Positions 1 to 11,949 of a stretch of 41,101 bases of DNA are shown one piece after another (within the stretch, counting starts at the first letter, position 1; each line of letters opens with the position of its first letter). The notes under the pieces were generated by a model. It did not search any database, had not been told where the DNA came from, and worked only from the letters and a program-made list of their open reading frames with translations. Where the stretch lies: contig JACTVC010000063.1 in the NCBI GenBank assembly GCA_018417955.1, forward strand, positions 1 through 41,101. Direction: 5' to 3'. This DNA is from Laccaria trichodermophora (Eukaryota > Basidiomycota > Agaricomycetes > Agaricales > Hydnangiaceae). A program made the position numbers and the translations under genes.

Positions 1-399
1 TTAAATAATTGGAAGTTGGCTTGCCCTCTTTGGATTACATACTTACTTTCCTCTGCTTTCTTCTCACTATGTTACGCGAACCTCAGGATTTAGGTTGAGA
101 GACGTCCAAGTCTCTCTGAGTTTTTTTTTCCAATGAGAATACTAAGCGACCCCTAACCTATCGTAAGGCTTCGATCTTTGATACCGTCGCGGATCACAAT
201 TGCCTCATCGGTAAATCTGCTTGCTTTTCTTCTGCTTCTACATTCTTCTATTTCCTCCATCAGGGAATTGACTTTGTTATGATATAGCCGTATCTACTTT
301 TGTAAAGTATGTATAAAAAATACAAGAATGATAGTCGACATTGAATAGAAATATATAGGAGGATAGTTATTGTTGAAAGCTTAATGAATGGAAGTTCGC
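1..399. other. No gene seen
   Basis: AT-rich sequence with no credible exon, RNA gene or repeat that I can support. Confidence 0.5.
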
Positions 400-1050
400 G
401 GAAGGACTGTCAAGCGGTATATCACTGATTCTTCACGACAATTCTCCGCCGGAAAAGTAATCACCAGCTTTGTTTGAAAGACTTTATAGAGGAGGGTTTG
501 GATGGCAGCCTTCACAATCTGCAAAAGTATGGAGAGCTCAGACAACGACTGTAATATCTGCAGCTAAATGTCATACGCCATAATTCCGGCTCTCCTTCAT
601 CGAATAAGTAATACCCATCTTCTAATCTAAGACTTTACATTGAACGTCACAGGTGGCAGCCTTTACGATTCGAATAATGATGGCAAGCTCAGATAATGAC
701 CGGAAGATCTGTAGCTGAATGTCAAACGGCATATTTGCGGCTCTCCACGGCAATTCTTCGTCGAAAGAGTAATCCCCAGCTTCCTATCTAAGGCTTTATA
801 TTGAACGTCATGGGTGGCAGCCTTCACGATTTGAATAATTATGGTAAGCCCAGATAATAACCGGAAGATCTGTAGCTGAATGTCAAACAGCATATTTGCG
901 GCTCTCCACGGCAATTTTTTATCGAAGGAGTAATTCCCAGCTTCCTATCCAAGACTTTATATTGAACGTCACGGGTGGCAGCCTTCACAATTCTAATAAT
1001 TAAGATAATTACCAGAAGATTTGTAACTGAATGTCAAACGGCGTACTTAT
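400..1050. repeat. Tandem repeat array, unit about 161 bp
   Basis: Units starting with GGTGGCAGCCTT lie at 652, 813 and 974, exactly 161 bp apart. An older, more diverged unit starts near 501 (GATGGCAGCCTT), and a further remnant reaches back to about 400. The two central units are nearly identical, while the outer ones are degraded and the last is cut off near 1050. The period is not a multiple of three and the open frames across it do not repeat as peptide, so this is non-coding satellite-like DNA rather than a repeat protein. Confidence 0.85.
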
Positions 1051-1675
1051 TTGTTATTTACCTCAGAATAATCGCATGTGCAAAGCTTGCTTTACTTGCC
1101 GCAAAATCTGCAGCAAATGCTCGTCTTGCACAGTAATAAAGATTCTTGGCCTATCATGTATGGGTTTATATCTAGCCGATTGATATATCCGCAGTGATGA
1201 GAGACGACAGCCACCGCAGTAATCGGAGAAAGGTGTATTCTATGGCAACTGCCTTGAGAGAGACATCTGATTTCCGGCCTTGTTCAGGCACAGGAATTTC
1301 GTTATTGGCATTATGAACCACCCAATCGCCGAAATTTTTGCCACAGATCTTCGGTTAACATCGTCCTGTGCTCGCTCTGATCATCCTCAACCTAATCGGA
1401 AATTCGGAATCACTACAGGCTTTCATTGAGAAGCAAAAAAGAAACAGATGGCGAGCGAGACCAGCTGAGATAATCTATATGGTGTTTGTAATTCCTTCCC
1501 AATGATTGCTGAAATTATGTATCACTGCAACCTTTCAATAGGCTTTTGCCAAAATATTAAACCCTGACTGCGAGGTGCAACTTGCAAACTACGATATAAC
1601 ATTTTTACAGTTTGTAGTGCCTTACAACGTTATGTACAAGAGCATGAAAAAAGCAGGGGCATAAGCCTCGGCTGT
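1051..1675. other. No gene seen
   Basis: No exon with conserved-looking protein or splice structure is visible. The stretch separates the tandem array from the 3' end of the minus-strand gene that follows. Confidence 0.45.
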
Positions 1676-3118
1676 TTAAGTATTTGATGAGGGACCAGCC
1701 TCATTTCGAGCTCGCATCATGGCGCGCTTCTCCCTGATTTTAGCCAACGCGCTGTCTTTTGCAATGGTCCGCTGCGCAGCGGAGTAGGAAGGGAACACCT
1801 GCCTATGCACTCCGATGAGCCCACCTGGACTGTGAACTTGAAGTAGTACGTACCTGTTCCACCAAACATAGAGATCATGAACTTCCTGACTTTCGTAAGG
1901 GTCCTCAAGCAATTCGAGAATGCTGGTGTAAAACCTTTCGGTGTCCGTCACGGTGTCTGTGCGAGAAAAGACCGGAGATGAAGTCAGGGCAAAGCGCACC
2001 TGTGAGTCAAGTTTTTTGATATTGTAATTGAAAAGAGTTGGTATATTTGATTTGAACAGACCTGAGTAGCAATATAGGCAATCGATCCTGGAGTGACACA
2101 CCTCATGCCATGAAGACGGGCATTTCCGGACCTCGTAGCCTTTGGTTCTTTGTCGACAGAACTGGGTGAGGTAAATACATATTTAAATGCCTTCAAAACA
2201 ACGAATAAGTGAACGCCAAATTTGGAAAGAGTAAGAAGCATACGCGTGTCAAAATGGAGCTACGAAGCAGACCTCTCCAGGGATCTGTGGGGTCGTATTT
2301 ATAGCCGGCATATAGGAAGATTGGCCATTGATCTCCGCTGACAACTAATTCTCCGCTTCGCAGTTTATTCTTTGTTCTCAGATGGAAAGGATATAAGCAA
2401 AGCGGGGTGGCCATTCACTCGAAAAAGAAACACTCACTCGAGATCAGACCAGTTCAAGTTTGTAGGGCACAAAAGCGCCCCTGTGAGCTCGTGGTTAAAC
2501 CCGCGGTCAACTTTCACATTGCGTGAAAGGGGAGGACTAATAGCTTGACCTTTTGGAGCGATCCACTCTAGAACAGCACCCTTCAGGCTCTTGGTATCAT
2601 CGCCTCGAGCACCCGAGGCGCCCTTTCGAAGCTTTAGAACATCATTATTGATCAAGGAAGAAGGCCGATTGAATGGACACGCAACTTACAAGCTCTGCCA
2701 CAATTCCGGCTTCGTCGTCGGAACCGGCTACCAATCGCTCTTCCAGACCTGGAACTGACTCGAGCAAAGTCAAAAATATCTTGTGCTCGTGCCTCTCCCT
2801 GTATTGCAGAGTGAATGCGGATTCAATGGACCGAGATGAATGACATTACTCGGCGCTGAAAGATTCCTCTGGGCGATCCGCCAACTCTCCTAGTCTTAGT
2901 ATTCCATTATTGATTAATGCGTGGATATTACACAAGGCGTGGACCGTTCGTCCAAAATGGCGTCCATAATGAACAAGGGGGTCTGCCCCACTCCTAGAAA
3001 AAACCATATTCAAAATTCTCACTTGTTCACATTGAGATAGGGCTGACGGTTTCTTTCTAGGACCCAATTGGAGAGCGTATGGCCGATCTTCTGCTGAAAA
3101 GGTTGCTGGGGTAGACAT
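1676..3118 (-). CDS. DUF6698-like protein, seven exons
   Basis: The product is unknown and resembles the fungal DUF6698 family, which I recognise from memory. Exons (plus coordinates) are 3118-2850, 2798-2690, 2631-2438, 2376-2244, 2190-2062, 1999-1854 and 1802-1676. All junctions are GT-AG and the frame holds throughout, giving 368 residues starting MSTPATF. Family-typical stretches are LYAGYKYDPTDPWRGLL, AFKYVFTSPSSVDKEPKATR, VRFALTSSPVFSRTDTVTD and LEDPYESQEV followed by WWNRQVFPSY across the last intron. No signal peptide or membrane segment is visible. The C-terminus is basic (KIREKRAMMRAR). The gene looks intact. Family members tend to be numerous and associated with repeats, which fits the array next door, but the role is unknown. 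Confidence 0.8.
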
Positions 3119-3323
3119 TGTGAGGGGACGAATTGTGCAAAGAAGGTGGGAACTTAAAACCCCTGCACACCACTTCGCACTTTATAGAGATTCAATGACA
3201 CAAAATGACTAGATACTACGGTTCAAATCAATCAAAATGCTGCGCAGGAAGAACTGCGGTTCGAACAAATCCCATTCAATGGAGACTGAGTCAGCCAATA
3301 CTAGCCTGAGTGGACGCGACTAA

Positions 3324-4958
3324 TTAATTCCGCTTGACCAATACTTCGTTCGGGACTGTCTGCCACGATTCCAGACAAAACGGCAAAGCTATATTAACAA
3401 TTATCAGCGAAATCGAAACTGAGAGAACGAGTAGCAATATCACATTGAGCTTGGGGAGGGTGGTCCAGAAAAGCTTTGAGGAGATCGAGGCAAGAGAACC
3501 CATTGATTGATTTCTTCGAGCGTCATGCCATTTGAAATTCGATGCTGCAATAGGTGGGAACGGTAGTTTTCGTTATCTCTCCACCTGTTAAATTGACGGA
3601 ACAATGTTCACGTACTCCATAGGCTCTTCCGATGTTGGCATAACTGACAATGATGGTGGCTTGTACAGTAGGTGTGTGAAGATCATAAACGATGATATGT
3701 GGACTTCTAGTTTGGAATTGACGACCTGGTCGGGGGAACATTTGAGACTGATATTGGCAAGAGAAGAGGATGATGGTACTTGAGCAAAGGGTGATGTCTC
3801 TCCGACTGCAATGAGCGAAATCTTGTTTATCTGACGTACTGCGGCGACCAAGAGTTTGCTGCGTTGACTCCGAGTCAAGCCTCCTGTCAGTTTCCAGTTC
3901 GAAACCGCCGGGAAGAGCAGTTCAGAACCGCCGCTAGCACAGCCTAAGTAAATTAAAAATTTTATCACTTTATGGATTGAAGTTAAAGATGATGATAAGA
4001 AAGAGAGCACACGAACATGGTTCATCGGGATTCTTCAACTTGCGAGGCTATCCGAGGCGCTGAATATACCGCAACAATCGTAAAGGGAAAAAGAGGCTAC
4101 TAAAGAGTCAAAAAGTCGAGAGTTGCCAGTGACCGAGGAAGACATTATGATAGATAGCTTGCATCGGGTCATCCATTCCGTAGTAAGACCAGCTGAGGCA
4201 TGCACACTTGTCAGTGTTTGCACTCTTTCGGCTTCAGCCATATGATATCTGGGTGTGCCAATCACTGCCGAGCGTTTCCAACAAGAGCGGATTAGGACCT
4301 TAAGGCCTTAACTTCTGACTTGGTATTACGAAACCTGCAGAAGTTCAAGAGCAGAGTATTTTGCTTTGGAAATCCACAACGAAAGTCACAAACGTGACGC
4401 GTGACGGTCCCGGGAGGTGTAAGTTCCGTATGAAGTTTATGGAGCAAGTGGTGCAAGTGCAGATGAGCGTAATTCGAGGATGTTGAGCATGAAGCGTCCG
4501 ACTCGTCAGTCTGGGGGAAAGCGGGCAATGGAGGTGGGTGTTTGATGATAGCGAGGGGGAGATGGAACTTGGATGGGACGGTGGTAGGAGGATTGGATGT
4601 GGCCGAAGTGGACGCGGCCCGGGATGCGTCGATTGTGGAAGTCGAGCCACCAAAGCGGGTCCTTTGCTAATAAAAAAGAGTCACTCCAAAGGTTTTCAAT
4701 TCCTGCACCCGAGTCTCCCGCCGTGCGCGAATACTTAGGATACTGGTGAACGTCGGCTTAGGTCAGACAGTTGCAGCAACCAGTATGAGCTCGACGATGG
4801 ACCGCCCTGTTAGATGGCGGAGAGGTACCGCCTCTGCGTGTTACTTGATAAGGAACAATTATGGCAACGACACCAGCATCAGGCCTAGCAGCAAGTACGC
4901 TTTTGGCGGTAGATCGAAGATCGTCTGGTGAGTGGGCCCATATACGCCAAGGAACGCT
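3324..4958 (-). CDS. Unrecognised multi-exon gene ending in a membrane helix (5' end not resolved)
   Basis: I do not recognise the family. A consistent frame runs through exons 4958-4845, 4806-4744, 4666-4330, 4264-4040, 3943-3780, 3747-3612 and 3544-3324, giving about 419 residues. The first exon or exons lie upstream and are unresolved. In order the protein shows a short hydrophobic stretch (AGVVAIIVPY), a Ser/Thr-rich part, a His-rich part (YAHLHLHHLLHKLH) followed by LTPPGTVTRHVCDFRCGFP, a central part with GGSELLFPAVSNWKLTGG, and a single strongly hydrophobic helix (VILLLVLSVSISLIIVNIAL) about 20 residues before the stop. That suggests anchoring by a C-terminal membrane segment. One proposed intron (3748-3779) is only 32 bp, unusually short, so that junction is the weakest part of the model. 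Confidence 0.5.
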
Positions 4959-5175
4959 CTATCGAAGCGCGTCTTTGTATTAGGCTGAGGGCCTCTAGGG
5001 TACGGGCAAGCACATTACGTGCGTGGGGAGACAAGTAATTAGGTAGATAGAGTAGCAGTAATTTCCTTGCACACACAGAGAGAGATACGATTTGCGTAGC
5101 GATTGACAGAGTGATCCAACCTGAGGGCAAAAACGCGAGGGTGCGTGGGATAAACTCACCCTCGCACTGCGTGTC

Positions 5176-5652
5176 TTGCTCTGGAGCAGAGGAGTCCTCC
5201 TGCGCGGGAAGCGAGCGGGAGCTTGTCAGGCTGATGCCGATAGAGTTTTCAGGGACTGGCGGGTGGGGAAAAGAAAGAGGGCCGGCGACTGTTGTGGTTG
5301 GAAGAGAGTGTGTGATTTCTACCTACACTGTCGCGCCCTGATCCTTCACTCGTTCCTCGCTACATTTCAGGGCAAAAAGTTCACGGAATCGGACATTTTA
5401 CTCGGATCGGTGCCAGAGCCACCTTCATTTGTCTTCGCAATCGCCCCCTTTCTCCGGAAGGAGATGAGTGGGAAATCTCTCAAAACTGACAAAGGTGCCA
5501 AGTTAACATTGAAGTTGACATCCCCACATCCGATATCATTCCTACCGTTACATGAGGCACATCTCCGCAAGATGTTGTCGCAATCACTGACGTCGTCTGG
5601 AACGGTCACTCGCAAATGCAATCTTTCAGACAGGCAACCCCCGGGGAACTAA
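5176..5652 (+). other. Possible exon(s) of an unknown plus-strand gene
   Basis: An open frame of 158 codons is present. The more credible part begins after a good 3' splice site at about 5371 and encodes GKKFTESDILLGSVPEPPS and, near its end, HLRKMLSQSLTSSGTVTRK. That end resembles the HLHHLLHKL...TPPGTVTR segment of the minus-strand gene just to the left, which hints at related modules in opposite orientation. No start, full exon set or known domain could be established. Confidence 0.25.
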
Positions 5653-5818
5653 TGAATGAACTGTTGTCAACTTGAGGAGATGCCAAGTAACTTGCTTTGG
5701 ATCAATTGAGCCTGCCTGCACGTCTCTAAATTGGCTTGAAGAACTTATAACAAAACAAAACAATATAGGCCACGAAAACAAATCAATTGCAAGATCTAAA
5801 ATACGGTACTCAGTGTCC

Positions 5819-8476
5819 TTATCTTTCTTTTGAAATCCATTCACATGTGAGGTGTGCCATGTCAGGATGATGCTCGTTCAAGAAGTTAAGTGCCAGCTTT
5901 TCCATGTTTTGATTGAGGGAGCGCGTCTCTTTGAAACCCCTCAACTGGTCCCGCCATCTTGACACAGGCTCTGGTTGAGCTCCATGTTGCTCTATATCCA
6001 ATAGACGACGCCTATATCTGGCTTCCCGGTACTCAGTCCATCGGCCATAGTTTTCCGCGCAGTCCCTTTTCTCAAATAAAATAGCTGGTGGAAACCAAGA
6101 TTTGTATGCTACGACGGGACCTTCCCCTGGAAAGGAGAATGATCTTCAGCGGCTGACCCGCTCGATGTATAATTACGTACCTGTGTAACAAATGTATGTA
6201 CCGCACAACAAGTCCAGTTCCAAATCTGTTAGGTCGTCGTCGACAAGCATATTCCCAGAAGGGTGATGAACTTCTCGCATGGGACCACCACCCACAGGAC
6301 CACCCAATACCTTGTCAGCATGCATAAAGCCGATGACTAACCGCCATGACATCCCCCCTCGAAGCAAAGCTGCACGGATACGTGGTTGACGGACCAGAAT
6401 CTCTCGGAGATGAATGTAACTATCAAAGTCGCGCTTGCTAAAAACATAACCGGGGCCACGAGAAGGAAGCTGATAGATGGTGGGCATACTAGGGGGGGGG
6501 TTAGACATGATACTTTTCCATACCAGTGTACGGAAAGGCACCCCACGCTCTATCAAAAAGCGGGCAATATCAGCCTCCCTATAATGTGGATCAAGTCTGC
6601 AGACCAGAAGTACATCAGCAGCAGTAGTCACCGCGAGCTTCCAATGCACGGTCGCCTCACTCTTGAAGTCGAAAACAAAGATCCAACGGTGGTTGGCTTG
6701 AATCTGTTCAAAAAAAGATAATGACACCGATTTTAGTCGCTTGGAAAACACCAATGACTCGCGGTTACTCGGTGAAAGATCCCAACAGTCACTTGACGGA
6801 CGTTTGCCAGCTATCAATAGTTTGACGAACTGCAAAGAAAGCCGGGCCATATCGGACGCCTCAAATTGTCGGCGCACTTCTGGCTTGCCATCTGTGTCCA
6901 AACCAAGCCAGCGGCCAAAGCGTTGTCCATCTTTCTCAGAGAATTCAGAGAGTGATTGTGGGATGGGAACTGGACGAATCAATCCATAATGTTCGTACAA
7001 CGTCTCACAGACACCAATTTGCAACAGCTCCAGCGATGATGTCTGACGCAGGTTGCTGACAGCTTGAAAATGATCAGAAGGAAGATCTGTCGCAACGTAG
7101 GGCTCAGGATTTATGGGTGGAGTGGGGGCACGGAGGGGAGTATTTAAAATGAGAGGGGGTTCATCTGTTAACCTCATCTGTTCCATCTCCTCTCTCTCCT
7201 CGTTGGTGTAGTGACCAAGGAACATTCGGTGGTCCTCCAGCTCCTGCCAGGTAGATGGTTGGTTGGCTCCAAACTCTTCGCAGATATGCCATGTATTGTT
7301 GAATGAATCATATCGTTTGTACTTATCTTCATACATCTCCAGAATGTCGACCCGCTCTGCCACTGTTTTTTCCTCAGGAATGAGCTGGTTTCCGCCATTT
7401 ATAGGCTCAACCCACTCAATCACCCTGGCACTCCGGGTTGGTGGTTGGCGCTCACGGTTCAGTCGCCTCTCACGGTCTTTAGGAGACTCCACCTTTGCTC
7501 GTTCAAGGTTTTCTTTTTCAAGGTCCGCAAAGTACTGCTGCCATGACTTTGAACCAGACGATCTTGCAGGTGAAGTGTTCGCAGAGGCGAGCGTAATGGC
7601 ATGTCGCGGGTTGGTGAACAGGGATGGAATTCCCAGATTGTCTGTTAACGGCGCCAGACCTCGATAGAATTCATTTTGCTCGGCTAATTCATCTTCTTCA
7701 GGACCCCATCTATACCAGACTGGTATTCCTCTCTGACAGAACCACCGAATCGAAGGCTGATAAAAAGAAGGTCCCTGATTGGGTAGCTTAAGGAAGATCC
7801 CCGCCCGAGGATTATTAATTGAAAAGTCACAGACAGTCGAAGCAGAGATGGCATCCACCCAGGTAGAATCAAAGAAAATTTCATTCGGGCAATCAAGGCT
7901 TCGCTCTTTCAGAAATGATCGCCAGTCAGGCACTCCAAGAATGGCATCTTTTCCTTGGTCTTCGCACCGCTGTCGATAATCTTTCTGTGCCTCCAGCGAG
8001 AACTCCGCCCGAGCCACCGCATAGGATAGCAAACCCATCCAAACAAAAAACCAATCTCGGGAAAGCATTGCAGCCTTTTTGATAGAATGGGGTTGTTTGT
8101 AAGATTCCCGATAACCCTTGGCCCAAGGAGAATATGGAGCGATTGCTGCAATTTGGTAAGCTCCAAGGAGTCTTCGGGTGGCATGGAGCAAATCGAGATC
8201 TAGCCTTTCCCAAGAAGCAACAATTTCTCGCGGCAGTTTATATTTTCCTTCCAATGTTGAAGTAAAAGCTTGTGGCAGGCGAGATAGGCGATCGAAAGGA
8301 AAACCAACCAACATTGGTTCGCGAGGAACAAAGGCAAGCCAGCCATGAGTGTCTGTCCACCATCTTGGCTCTGTAAAGTCTTTCCATGCCAAATTCGGAG
8401 GAAACTGATGCTCATTGGGGTTTGTTTCTTTTGGAACTTGAATTGTCCGTGAGCAATTTGGCGAATAGTAATCCAC
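5819..8476 (-). CDS. Large protein of unknown function, two exons
   Basis: Exon 1 runs 8476-6181 and exon 2 runs 6126-5819, with a 54 bp GT-AG intron (gtacgt...tttccag). The joined frame is 867 residues starting MDYYSPNCSRTIQVP. It has no signal peptide or clear membrane segment. Visible pieces are a Trp-rich N-terminal third (FTEPRWWTDTHGWLAFVPRE), FCQRGIPVWYRWGPEEDELA near residue 250, a charged central linker with ENLERAKVESPKDRERRLNR, a Pro-rich stretch, a C-terminal part with IHLREILVRQPRIRAALLRG, and a Trp/Arg-rich tail (GEGPVVAYKSWFPPAILFEK). It resembles large uncharacterised Agaricomycete proteins that occur in many copies, but I cannot name a family or a function. The gene looks intact. 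Confidence 0.75.
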
Positions 8477-9030
8477 ACCAGACTCGTGAATTAGTCGACC
8501 ACGGGAGCGGTCAAGCGGCCTGGCTCAAATGTCAGATGTTTTTGTCAATGACATTCAGCGAAACTGTTTACATGGACTCGTTAGCGCACGATGGCACTTT
8601 CTGCTGAGATAATCCGCCCTCCTGCCAGAAAAGACCTCTCCAGAACTCGCGTTTACTATTTGCATGAGTCATAAGTTCCAAATCACGACGCTTTACAAAT
8701 GGTGTACTTACGGCATTTCAATTGATAATCCCCGAAGTCACAACAAGATAGAAATTGGTCAGAGTTCCAGCGAGGCGTGGAAAGAGGAGGAAGGGCGAAA
8801 GAACGTTCGGCAAACAGTAAGAATCAACGTTTGTAAAAGCTGAAACGAAGCCTATGCTGAGGAGAGGCTGAGCGATAGGTGTGCAAGGACCGAGTCACGT
8901 TGGGTGAATCCAAAAGGCGCAGAGAGAGAAGGCAAAATGTTGGAAGCTGAGAGGGTGTGAGGACAGCGCACAGCAAAATGAGATGTGATTCTTGAAGGAT
9001 AGTGGCGAATTTGAGAGATTCAGAATTCAC

Positions 9031-9268
9031 GTTCGGCAAAGCCGAGACGCAAGAGAGGCAGCCTGAGCGTTCTGGAGAAGATCAAACAGGCACAAAATAG
9101 AAGGGCACTGAGTGTGGCGGCGGAAGGTGAGGAAAACCACTTCACGCGCGTTCGGCAAAGCCGACTTGACGTGCAGAGCCTAGACAAGGTATTTGTGGGG
9201 AGAATGAACAGTGACTCGGCCTGAGGCCTGCTTAGTAGTCGGATGGATAGCCCGTTCGGCTAAGCCGA
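9031..9268. repeat. Three hairpins TCGGC-N3-GCCGA
   Basis: TCGGCAAAGCCGA occurs at 9033-9045 and 9152-9164, and TCGGCTAAGCCGA at 9256-9268. Each is preceded by GT, and the first and third are followed by GACGC. Spacing is 119 and 104 bp. Each forms a 5 bp stem with a 3 base loop. A half copy (CGTTCGGCAAAC) lies at about 8803. Confidence 0.75.
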
Positions 9269-9498
9269 GACGCGCAAACTTGAACTAGATTGACTGGGAC
9301 TCGGAGTATCTAGTAGCTGGGGGACGATCATGATGGCGCCCCAAACCTGTGAGAAAATGTTGAACTTGTTTAATTGTTAAGGGACCGAGTGATGGCATGT
9401 AATTTGTTGAATCATCATTTCGTCAGCAGGACTCCGAGGATAACCTCCATTTTCAATGTCGACGCTAATTTGTCGCTAATGGATCTTGGGCTGTCTTA

Positions 9499-9526
9499 GG
9501 CGCCCTTTGGCTTTGCCATGGGTGCC
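9499..9526. repeat. Imperfect 28 bp palindrome containing TGGC-TTT-GCCA
   Basis: The arms GGCGCCCTTTGGC and GCCATGGGTGCC flank a TTT loop. A close inverted relative lies at 22045-22074. After it, CTCTCCGAATCCGCCTCTCC matches the complement of sequence near 22125-22145, so this is a shared repeat rather than chance. Confidence 0.65.
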
Positions 9527-10199
9527 TTCTCCAGTCTTCCTTTATGATATACATCCTCTCCGAATCCGCCTCTCCTACGGCTTGCTGGTATGCCCTGGCA
9601 GCGGCTCTACTTATCTACCGTTCTTCCGTCCCTCCTTTGGCTTGGGTGCCCTTGGTTCGGGTCGGCGCTTCCTATGGGCCGTGCTTCAGAGACATGATGT
9701 TTCTTGGGCGGCGGCATCACCGCTGTGACGCCCCGCTTCGGATCTTCTTTTGGGTCGTTCGCACTGGCCCGAGCAGCTTCAGACAGATCCACTCGCGTGC
9801 GAGGAGCGAACTGCGCGGCAGTTCGTTGGAGAGTTATGCTGTTAGATGTGGTAAATCATGCTGATAGATCATGCAGTGGTAGAGGATAGAGAGGATACTG
9901 GCCAGCGGTCCCAATGAGGAACAACCGGCTTCCGACTCGGACACACAACTGGAGCGTCTAAACACAATTACATATGCCGTTATGCGCGATGTGTGACGCG
10001 AAAATGACTATCATACTGCATTGAATTCAATGACGTCGTGAGGTTCTTTCTCTGCTACACTCCGGGGAACTTTTGACGCTGATGCGTCATATTGTCTCAC
10101 TTGGATCGGAGTGCGGGCAGAAGGACACCCGAAAACAGATGAAAAGTCGCAGTAAGGCTAAGCCCTCCCTCATGATTTGAAGTTGTCTTACATCCTGTA

Positions 10200-11930
10200 C
10201 TATGCGCAGCCAGTGTAGTTTTTTGTATGCTTTGATAAAGGGTCTTACCGCCATCATTGGTCGGTATGTCATAGGAGGTCAATGTTACTCAGGTTATATG
10301 AAAACTGTATACCGAATTATCTTCCCTTCAGATTCTCAGCAACAAATGGCTTAGAAATATTGAACCAAGCTACGCGACACTGCCTGCCAAATCCTTCAGA
10401 ATGCTTGGCATGCATGCGCAAAGAACAACCGGCGCGTGACAAGCATGCCGCAAGCACATTGAGCAACGATATGTAAAAATTCTTCAATAGGGACACCGGG
10501 ATTTAGAACAGAGTCTACCCTGGTCAGAACTTCTGCCACAGTTAGCTGGGGCCCGATCCGACGATGACCTATAATATTAGGCAGTTACTTGAAATCCAGT
10601 TCTAAAAAAAGTAACAGTACGCACTGTGGGGACGAGTCTGACATTCGTGGAAGCGAAAGGCCCTACGGGAGGTGAGAAGACCACACTCGCAAAGGGAAGC
10701 TAAAGAGAGAAAGTCTTTGACAGGAACACCAGGTCGAATGGCTGAATCGATTGCACGAATCATTGCAAAGAAAGTAAGCGGTTCACTTCTAGGTTGGTTC
10801 CAGACTACAATATTGGCTGCGCGAAGAGCTGCTGAAGTCCCTCAGCAAGTGATCATCCTATCGAAAGACAAGGCTGTTACCAAGTGGCCGGCGGATATGA
10901 ATGCTGTTCTTAGGACTTGGAGGAACTGGCCACTCGAAATCCTGAGTGTGCATCGCCGAGTCCAAGTCCGATTCATGAAACTTGGACTCGGAACTACCGT
11001 CGTCTGACGAGTCGATTTCAGTAGGGGCCACGGGGCTCACATCGCGCGAAGATAGCACAGGTCCCCGCATCTCAGAGATATGAAGGATGGGGAGGGGACC
11101 ATGGTCGCCAACAACTATGATAAAATAGTAGTAAGGGTTGGGATTGAAAGGGTAGAAATTTGTGTATCGCAAAACTTACTTCTGGGGCTGTAATGATTGA
11201 TGGCCAGCCCATCCAGCTGGTAAAAAATTGCCAAGGGGACTTGAATCGGCAAGGTTGCAGTTCAGGTAAGATATCAAAACAGTTTCGCTCCACGTACCAA
11301 GGTAAAGGCATTCCTGGGTAGCGCAGGCGGCGACCCACTGATTCTTGTATGGGCCGCCAGTTGGCATGTAGATTGCGGTTTCTTTGTTCAAACCTAAACT
11401 GCCACCGCCACTCTGGAGAGGACAAAAGCATCCAGGGAACTGGAAGTGGTGAGTGGCACGATGGCCATTCAGATCAGAGGGCGCGATCCGCTCTCTGCGG
11501 CGGTTCACTGGCCTGGTGCAAATATCTGAGAGGGCATTCAAGGAAAGCTTGGAGTCGAGCCCACGTACCACCTCCATACTTGTAGCTTGGATTGGCTTGC
11601 ATCACATTCCATCAGCGCGCCTGGTCTCGTTGCACTGCCGCGGAGGGAGAAGAATAGCTGAATTATGAAGGGTAGCTCTTCGACATTGGCTGGAGGATCC
11701 ATAATGATTGCCTACTTGGAATGGGACCAACACTGGTACTGGTAGATGGTTGCATTTGGCTGAGCCTTTATAGATTTTGAACTTGGGCAGGTTTGTCGAG
11801 AGTATTCACGTTAACCTACAGGGAACTTCAAATTCACCTTATCCCTGAGGGCCAATAAGTTGGAGTCAGCCTGAATGAATTGAACTTACTACTACGAGCA
11901 CTGCGGCGGGCCCATCGTTAATAATGAGTG
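10200..11930 (-). repeat. Duplicated segment, copy 1 (contains gene B1)
   Basis: This segment and 15790-17510 are inverted copies of each other. Similarity covers all six exons of gene B, its introns, the 5' flank (for example CAGGGATAA...CCCTGTAG followed by ATAAAGG upstream of the start) and the 3' flank (ACC-ACCAA-GATG...AAGACCCTTTAT). The copies are clearly diverged, so the duplication is not very recent. Confidence 0.8.
10396..11702 (-). CDS. Gene B, copy 1: protein with two tandem CxC-x11-HxC modules
   Basis: No known family is recognised. Exons are 11702-11569, 11512-11298, 11239-11180, 11114-10881, 10828-10625 and 10568-10396, all GT-AG, giving 339 residues starting MDPPANVEELPFIIQ. 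The N-terminal half has a Cys/His/Trp-rich region (ATHHFQFPGCFCPLQ, then NQWVAACATQECLYL) that could bind zinc. A Ser/Asp-rich acidic linker follows (TEIDSSDDGSSESK). The last 130 residues hold two related modules of about 45 residues, each with an IDS...NPGVP or IRPGVP core and a CxC-x11-HxC signature: CECGLLTSRRAFRFHEC and CACGMLVTRRLFFAHAC. The protein ends two residues after the second module. Copy 2 at 16057 has the same exon phases. DNA or RNA binding by the modules is only a guess. Confidence 0.7.
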
Positions 11931-11949
11931 ACGTTGGTTCGAACACCCA

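Larger units (their letters stand above)
8477..10200. other. Gene-poor stretch with short hairpin repeats
   Basis: No convincing exon is present. The open frames at 9486-9890 lie in compositionally biased sequence and overlap on both strands. The stretch holds three copies of a small TCGGC-N3-GCCGA hairpin (9033, 9152, 9256) and an imperfect 28 bp palindrome at 9499. The 9499-9580 part is related, in inverted orientation, to 22000-22140. Confidence 0.5.

Noticed and set aside
9486..9890. Overlapping frames at 9.5-9.9 kb as a gene
   Set aside because: They sit in a repeat related to 22.0-22.14 kb and overlap on several frames without start context or domain.
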